A stretch of 64,000 bases of DNA. It comes from Chiua virens (taxonomy: Eukaryota > Basidiomycota > Agaricomycetes > Boletales > Boletaceae). Both the position numbers and the translations under genes were made by a program. A model generated the notes under the pieces. The model saw only the letters and a list, made by a program, of their open reading frames with translations, searched no databases and was not told where the DNA came from. The DNA is taken from NCBI GenBank assembly GCA_019787685.1, contig JAHNUO010000031.1, positions 1 through 64,000 on the forward strand, written 5' to 3'. Below, piece by piece: positions 57,801 to 64,000 of this stretch; the stretch's first letter is position 1, and each line of letters opens with the position of its first letter.

Positions 57801-60427
57801 TGGTCGTATTGAGTTGTGGTTCACGTTGATCCTGTGTCGTTATTTGCATGGGATGAATAGTAAACAACAGACGAGCCTCTTTCAAGGTCTCCCGCTCGCC
57901 GCTCAAGACAAAGCTATCCGGATCTGAAACACCTGTTAGCCAAAAGAAGCGAGTCCGCGATATTTGAACGTACATTCATCACGAAGACAGCTATTGTCTA
58001 CAGACTCTATGCGTAAAGTGTGCCTTCAAGAATGTTAGTCCATTAGAATTAAACATCATCATGGAAAAGCCTTACGGAGAACCACAAAGCTGGGATTGAG
58101 AATTCACCGTCAGAATCAGAGAACGACCTACACCACAAAGATCTTGTTCCGTAGGGTAATCTACTTCGAAGTTTGGCTGCTCCTGCGTACCCTGTTGTAG
58201 TATACAAGGAAGAGAATCGAAGAGAATCCGACAGAGCTTATCAACAATGTTCTCAAGATATTTCTGAGCCAGATCCCTCGCGGCTGCGATAGTGTCCTGC
58301 AGTGCAGGTATGGTAGACTTGAGGTGCTCAAGGTCTGCGATGAAATCTGGGTCACTGGCGAGAGAAACCTCGTTTCTGCCTTCTCTAAGTATCTCTCGAA
58401 CACTCCGTCTGTCAATAGCCGTTGGTTTAGTTGAAGGGTTGGCTTGCATCGCGATCTCGTGGTGAATAGTGGCCAGAGTGGAATGAAACTTCTTGCTGCC
58501 GTCGTTAAGAACAGAATGAGTGAGCTTAGTTAGCTGACTCCCGGTTTTGATTCCGAGTCTTTTGGACAAGTGAAGGACAAGGAGGATCTTCTCCTTCGAC
58601 CTCCTGAAAATTTCCTCGTTTATGTTCGTACAGTCGGCTTTACAAACTTCATCGGCGATATTCGCCGCGAGTTGCGAGTGGATTATTGTCGGTTTGGAAT
58701 AGGATTCTGGGACATGATATCAGCACCAGCAAGAAACAACCACACGAGGGCTCACGACTTCGTCTAGATTTATCGTCCGGGGCAAGAGTTGAGACAGACA
58801 TGAAGCATCGGCTACGGTCGAGCGTACTATAAGTACCTACCGGCATGAGTAAGGACCGAGGGAAGAGAAAATGGAACGAACGGATAATGGGAAAATATAG
58901 CATCAGTAACTGCGAACCGAATGCTCATTTCCGTCTGTGTTCTAGCTTCGTTTACTTCAGTATCGATATTCTTTTGCTGGACCCCTATGTCATTCTGGCA
59001 TCCAGATTTGAGGACTGTAAATGCCTCTGTCCATGCACTACAGGCGTCAGGAAAACGCTTCCTGAATCCCAAGCGCACGAGGTAGTCGAGTGATTTGGGA
59101 CTGATGGATTCCGAAATTTGTAGACATTCATTCATCCTGCAACAAGTCAATGAGGCGTAAGGACAGACTTGGTCAAAAATCGTACAAAGCATCTTGTAGA
59201 AGAGGTGTGCTGATTTTGAAGGAGTCGAAAGTCTTGACGGAGTGCCTAGTTGGCACGTACTTCGTCGTCATAAATCCTTGTCTCGTTTCGCCTAGCAACA
59301 GGCAGGGCTTGAGTGACTCAGGGTCCTTATTACACCATGAATGCCCTCCGGACACGAAGAGTTCGTCGGAGGTGCACTGAAAGGTCACGTGTTCTACATG
59401 GACTGAAACAAGACATCAAGCTAGCATACCTCAAATCCTCGACAAATAGAGACAAGTCCCTTAGGTTTCTTCGTTTCAGATACCTTGGAAATTGGATCTG
59501 CATTGCCCCCAGAGACCAGGGCTGTAACTTGATCGCAAAGCTTCGTCAGGTATCTACGAAATCAAGTTCGTGCGTGCGAGAAATGCGTTCACGATGTCCT
59601 CACCGCATGAAGATAAAACAGTTTTGTCGCACCGACGGGGAAGCATCGTCATCCCATGTTGAATCTTCCGGCCAATATATGACATACATCCTTTCCGCTG
59701 CACCACCAGAATCCGAAACACGGCATATGTATAGGCCTGAGCGAAGAGGTAGTCTTTTAACTTCACCGCTATTGAAGTCTCAGACACAATACACGAACAT
59801 GGGCTGGATACACACATACCTAGTGTTGTCAATGACTGCGATGGAGACCAAAAAGCGAATAATCTCGGCTTTACTGCCATAAATCCCAATGGGCTTGATT
59901 TGGAACTTGTCGAGTGCCCCGAAGTCGACCTTGGTCAAGGACAAGCAAACACCAGGAGATATCTCATCCAGGAAGCGCCAAAAAGAGTCTTGGGCGACGA
60001 CGACCTTGTCGACTTCGCGGATGTCAGAACCGACATAAGACATTGTGATGAATCATACCCAGTTCACTGGCACTATGCTCGCGGATTAAGTCAAGGATGC
60101 AATACATTCCTGGGACAGAAACCAAAGAAAGATCCTCTTCAGGTTGAGTTTGTGAGTGTCCCTCAATGCCGCCCTACGTACAATATAGAACAGGATTATA
60201 AGCGCATATTTAGGTATCATCATGAGTAGATATGGAATGCTCACCTCTTCTTGTTCTTCAACACTGAGGTATGAAGAATTGGAGTCTGACGCACGCGCGG
60301 AGACATCCAGGAGATTTATTTCATGTGCGCGGCGCGTCGGTATGAGAAACGTATCCTGATCTCCGAGAGAGGTCGGGTCAATACCGATATCTAAATGATC
60401 CAACTCCGAGTCCGAGATGGTCGTCAT
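51811..60427 (-). pseudogene. Giant GTPase/Cys-His-rich/VWA gene, copy C (full length)
   Basis: This - strand paralogue of copy B has the same exon order. I place the start at ATG 60427 (acidic N-terminus; an in-frame ATG lies two codons upstream). A conserved block follows at about 59780-60040 and a helical region at 58080-59160, where copy C has a continuous frame with a normal intron in the part broken in B. The propeller-like region is at about 56700-57650 and the GTPase at 56216-55790 with P-loop G-E-Q-Y-L-G-K-S. The Cys/His clusters (about 53100-54830) and VWA domain (52640-51811) end in TGA (51811-51813). Three defects stand out. The G3 motif D-F-E-G has become D-F-Q plus a non-Gly residue (about 56098-56107). 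The MIDAS Asp is Glu (E-R-S-I-S, about 52630). One extra C near 52453 shifts the VWA frame (CTGGACCTGC, against CTGGACTGC in A and B). GTP hydrolysis and metal binding are therefore doubtful. Confidence 0.72.
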
Positions 60428-60677
60428 GTGCATGGCTTGGGCCAGTCGAAAGAGAGACGTCACTTGTGAGTCGAACTCACTGATAGCGTGGGATGCCCAG
60501 TTGTGGGTAAAACCTTAACCAGTCCATCGCCGCGTGAAGAAAGGCGCTCGCCATGGTCTTCGCAGAAGAAATAAGCTTAGTCAGACGCGCACCGCCACAG
60601 ACTATAACTGTTGAAGTAATAGTACTTGTCTTAGTCTAGAAGCTCAAACTTGCTTTAGGGCAATAGCTCTGAGCTTG
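60428..60677. promoter_or_regulatory. Divergent promoter region, copy C / TDP1
   Basis: About 250 bp separate the start of copy C (-) from the TDP1 start (+), so the two probably share a bidirectional promoter. No specific element could be assigned. Confidence 0.4.
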
Positions 60678-63150
60678 ATGGAAGCACAGGAGCACTCGCT
60701 TGGTACTGGTAGCAGTGGCACCGGCCGCCAAAACGACAGCCACGACGTAGATGCTTCAGACGATGAAGACCGACAGTTCCAGAAAGATCTTCAGCGCGCT
60801 ATAGAGGCATCTAAAACCGAGTCTCAGGAACAGTGTACCACTGTTTCAATACAGAGAACCCAAACCGCTCAGGGCGCACAGACAGCCTTTCTCTCTGAAC
60901 GTGCACAACTGGAGAAAGAGAGGTTAGCCAGACTCAAACGCTATCGCGGAGAAAGCGATGATCACGAAACTTCCGAGGAGCGGTTACTTCAACCACCCAT
61001 GAAGCGGCCGCATCTCCCGTCTGTTGAACCAGCTGATCGCAGACTAAAGAAGCTCCAGTCGACGTCCTCTAGATGTAGTAGCTCGTCAAGTTTGAGCATA
61101 CACGGAGCGTCCGGTTCAAATACCACTGTGATACATTCAAATCCTGTTGTCGATCAACTATTCTGGGACGGTGAACTCCGCCCGACTGCAAACAAGCATT
61201 CACTGCCAAGAGAAGACGGAAAGGCAACTTTCAGGTTATCTGAAGTATTAGGTCCCGTGCGTATCCAGTGGTGCATCCTTCTTCCGCGATGATCATAATT
61301 TTTCCCTCAAGAAAGCTGATATCTCGTTTGCCATCATCTCCTCCTACTCTACGTCTGTCTCCTGGATCTATGAGTTTTTTGATCCGCGTACACCTGTCAT
61401 TATTGTTAGCCAGCCTGATTCCTCCGGACGAGCCACTGTCAAGAATGTCCTTCCCAACTGGATAATGACCGTCCCATTCCTCAGAAATGGTTATGGTTGT
61501 CAACATATGAAAGTGCGTCTTGCGATTATTGCCCTCGTGTGCTCTACATATTCACATTGTTTCCTCTAGTTCATGCTGGTAGGCCGATTGTTTCCGTCTG
61601 TTGGGATACTCACTATTTCTTTCTTCGTAAGATCTTCTACAGAAGTGGACGTCTCCGGGTCGCAGTATCCACTGCAAATCTTATAGACTACGATTGGCGT
61701 GATATTGAGAATGTCAGTCGCTCGACTCACTTCATTTCCACGTGGTTTGACGTTTTATAGGCTATATGGGTGCAAGACATTCCCCTACGTTCAAACCCTA
61801 TAGTCCACGAACCGAAAGTAGCGGACGACTTTCCATCCATTATGCAAAGAATTTTGCATGCAATCAATGTCCGTCCTGCGTTGTCAAACATGCTAGTGAA
61901 TGATGTGTGTGTAAACCCTCATATTTGGTCCTGCCCTTATGACGTTCGTAGCATCCCAACCTCCCTCTCTGTTCAATCGAGGACCTTCGTTCCAAATGGG
62001 ATTTCTCCAAGGTTGTCGTCAAACTCATTCCATCCATAGCAGGAAAACACGAAGGATGGGCGGCGGTCGTGCAGACAGGTCACACTCGCCTCATGAAAGC
62101 TGTGCGCGATCTTGGTTTGCGGACCGGAAAAGGCAAGTCTGCGAGGGAGTTGGTCCTGGAATGTCAGGTACGTTCGCACACGTTTCGCTGTGACCAACGG
62201 CTGATCGGGTAGCGAATAGGGTTCGAGTATCGGAACTTATTCTACGCAGTGGATGAATGAATTTCATTGGTCTGCACGTGGTGAATCTGCAGAGGATTGG
62301 CTCGACGAATCCAAAACTCGCCGATCTAAGCTCCCATGGCCACCCGTAAAGGTCATTTTCCCAAGCGTCAAAACAGTCCGGGCTAGCGTCTTGGGTGAAC
62401 CTGTGCGTGGAATATCCGTTGCTTGCTCTTCCTGTACTTGAACTGTGCCGTTTGACAGGGAGGTGGAACCATGTTCTGTCGAACGAAGCAATGGGAAGGA
62501 ACAAAATTTCCTAGAGAATTGTTTCATGACTCGAATAGCATGGGCGGTCGCGTGCTGATGCACACCAAGGTTCGATTCACTTGCAGTGCATCAATACTTT
62601 ATTAACCCGTAAGTTGCAACCTCAGATGATCGTTGCAACCCTCCGCCGAACTTCACCATTCGCAAGTACTTCTAAATCCGATACCAAAAGTAAATCTACG
62701 CGTCCAAGTGCCTCAGACAGCGGCAAATCTAAGGTTATTGTCATCTCCGACAGCGAAACAGAGTCAGACAGTGATGTGGAAGAGTGCGCACCAGAAGCAC
62801 AGAAGGAGGCCATAGGCTGGGCCTATGTTGGTTCCCACAACTTCACGCCTTCAGCCTGGGGAACATTGTCCGGTTCTGCATTCAATCCGACGATGAATGT
62901 AGGTTTTGTGTCAAGAAGTACTTTTGTGCCCGGTTTCACCTTTGCTGATCAGGTTGTCAACTATGAACTCGGCATAGTCTTCCCGCTCTACGGTGAGAAG
63001 GATGTGCAAAAGGTTTCATGCTTTAAACGACCTCCAAGGAAGTACATGCTTAATCAAGACAGAGCATGGGTAAGTTTGTGTATTTATCCCGCCATATCTG
63101 TTTGACGTCTTTACTAGATACAAGAGGAGTCGCCAGTATTTAGAAGTTAG
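60678..63150 (+). CDS. TDP1: Tyrosyl-DNA phosphodiesterase
   Basis: This nuclear repair enzyme of the phospholipase D superfamily removes stalled topoisomerase I peptides from DNA 3' ends. The N-terminus has a ubiquitin-interacting-motif-like helix (D-L-Q-R-A-I-E-A-S-K) and a Lys/Arg segment, followed by L-F-W-D-G-E-L. HKD motif 1 is Q-H-M-K, then an intron, the 9-nt exon 61570-61578 (F-M-L), an intron, I-F-Y-R-S-G-R-L-R-V and S-T-A-N-L-I. Motif 2 is M-H-T-K (62558-62569), an intron, M-I-V-A-T-L, and the partner Asn in S-H-N-F-T-P-S-A-W-G. Between the HKD halves are G-H-T-R-L-M-K-A-V-R-D and M-N-E-F-H-W-S-A-R-G. The C-terminus reads I-Q-E-E-S-P-V-F-R-S with TAG at 63148-63150. All catalytic His, Lys and Asn are present. 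An Asp/Ser-rich insert lies between motif 2 and its Asn. Start ATG 60678. I see no frame damage. Confidence 0.92.
61570..61578 (+). other. TDP1: 9-nt microexon in TDP1
   Basis: TTCATGCTG is preceded by CCTCTAG and followed by GTAGGC. Joining 61512 to 61570-61578 to 61632 gives Q-H-M-K-F-M-L-I-F-Y, the conserved sequence around the first catalytic His/Lys of TDP1. No other joining of the flanking exons restores the motif. Confidence 0.8.
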
Positions 63151-63207
63151 ATGATTTCAAATAAACATATATCCAGCATATAGTTTCTTGCTGAGTTTCC
63201 ATGAATC

Positions 63208-64000
63208 CTACGGCATTTGCCCGCTGGGCTCCGTGAGTAAGAACTCTTTGTTGATGAGATGCTCAGCTTCCGTCGATCTCGGCTTGATCGAGCATTTGAA
63301 CGGCGCTTGATGACTGGAAGGCCATTCGAGCTTGTCAGCAAATACATTGATAGAGAAAAGAGCATGATCACACACACGATGGTCTCACCCTCCAAATTGA
63401 ATTCGGGGGTGATTTCCACTCCGTTCTCGACACGTTTCGAGATGTCGAACACGGCAAGCGTTTGGGCGCACATTAGCCAGACGGTCGAATGACCAAGGAA
63501 ATAGCCTGATCGAACGTTCGAACGTTCATCGATGACTGAATATTTTCATGATCAATACATTGCACTGCTTACCCGGACATTTGCTGTACAAGGATGTGGA
63601 ATCAACTTTTCGTTCAGCCTTGAGATTGCATGATAGGTGCTCACCGCCTTCCGAAACCAAAGCAGGCATTTCCAGGATGACGTTCCGGATTGTCTCCCAA
63701 GAATCGCTCGGGTTTGAACTCTGACGGATTCGAGTAGGTTCGTTCGTCACGGAGAATCGCCCTAGAACAACATTGTAACCAAAGACAATAGGTTTGTGGT
63801 TATGTCAGACCCACCAAATGTTGACGAAAACGTAGGCACCCGCAGGTATGAGATAGTTATCATACCAGTCATCCACCCTTGTACATCTCATGGCTACGAC
63901 AGTCAGATTCAAGTAAGATAACGTTTTGAATGAAATGTACCAACTTATTGGACCTGGCGTATGCCAACGTAGCAACTCGGTAAACAACGCCTCCATGTAC
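63208..64000 (-). CDS. Cytochrome P450, 3' part
   Basis: This is the C-terminal half of a P450; the 5' end is beyond the window. On the - strand one reads E-A-L-F-T-E-L-L-R-W-H (about 63995), the region before the K-helix (often E-x-x-R), then R-D-E-R-T-Y ... F-K-P-E-R-F-L-G (about 63710) and F-G-F-G-R-R. After an intron comes an 11-nt exon (63573-63583), completing the heme loop F-G-F-G-R-R-K-C-P-G with its Cys thiolate ligand. The next exon has V-W-L-M-C-A-Q-T-L-A-V-F-D-I, and the last exon ends P-S-G-Q-M-P with TAG (63208-63210). It is a membrane-anchored monooxygenase of the endoplasmic reticulum by family; substrate unknown. It resembles the large multicopy P450 families of mushrooms (CYP5144-like), but I cannot assign a subfamily. 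Confidence 0.88.

Larger units (their letters stand above)
50487..60427 (-). repeat. Right arm of the inverted two-gene duplication
   Basis: ABM copy 6 (+) converges with copy C (-) with about 530 bp between stop codons, the mirror image of copy B and ABM copy 1 at 9557-19414. Confidence 0.6.

Noticed and set aside
1..64000. CRISPR arrays, riboswitches, ribosome-binding sites, prokaryotic operons
   Set aside because: Spliceosomal introns and fungal gene families throughout; none of these features apply and none was seen.

Overview
The window looks like a gene-poor, transposon-rich stretch of an Agaricomycete (mushroom-forming basidiomycete) nuclear genome. The evidence is dense short GT-AG introns of about 45-60 nt, a FunK1 kinase, a Plavaka-type DNA transposon, copia and Ty3/gypsy-like LTR elements, an F-box-like gene, a DUF6698-like gene and a microexon-bearing P450. 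There is nothing prokaryotic here.

Layout, left to right. (1) 1-8467 (+): 3' half of a giant GTPase/Cys-His-rich/VWA gene (copy A), split inside its VWA domain by a near-intact Ty1/copia element (2658-8000, TSD GCTGA). (2) 9557-18283 (+): a full-length paralogue (copy B), with frame breaks confined to about 11.08-11.9 kb. (3) 18886-19414 (-): 3' fragment of a small dimeric alpha/beta-barrel (ABM-like) gene, convergent with copy B. (4) 19.8-23 kb: degenerate tandem repeats and a DUF6698-like pseudogene (-). (5) 23.0-29.0 kb: F-box-like (+), FunK1 kinase (-) and an unnamed Agaricomycete protein (+), each broken by in-frame TGA codons. (6) 29.6-39.0 kb: a Plavaka transposase gene (+) carrying a solo LTR in an intron (31712-32418) and a gag-only LTR retrotransposon (-) in an exon (32466-36905). 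(7) 39.5-41.8 kb: two broken ABM copies (-). (8) 43.2-45.7 kb: a single-pass membrane protein gene (-). (9) 46.75-51.3 kb: three ABM genes (+), two of them on a recent tandem duplication. (10) 51811-60427 (-): third giant GTPase/VWA gene (copy C), convergent with the last ABM gene. (11) 60678-63150 (+): tyrosyl-DNA phosphodiesterase TDP1. (12) 63208-64000 (-): 3' part of a cytochrome P450.

The most distinctive theme is a family of about 8.7-kb genes encoding, in order, an acidic N-terminus, helical region, propeller-like region, GBP/VLIG-like GTPase, Cys/His-rich clusters and a VWA domain. Three copies lie in one window, two of them in convergent pairs with ABM genes that form a mirror image across about 31 kb. 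Each copy is damaged at a different place. A second theme is mutation: all seven premature in-frame stops I found are TGA, and most differences between paired LTRs are CpG to TpG/CpA. This fits CpG-directed deamination of silenced repeats. A third is an LTR that holds both an intron-containing and an exactly intron-less version of the same sequence. TDP1 and P450 look functional, and both place a tiny exon beside or over catalytic residues.
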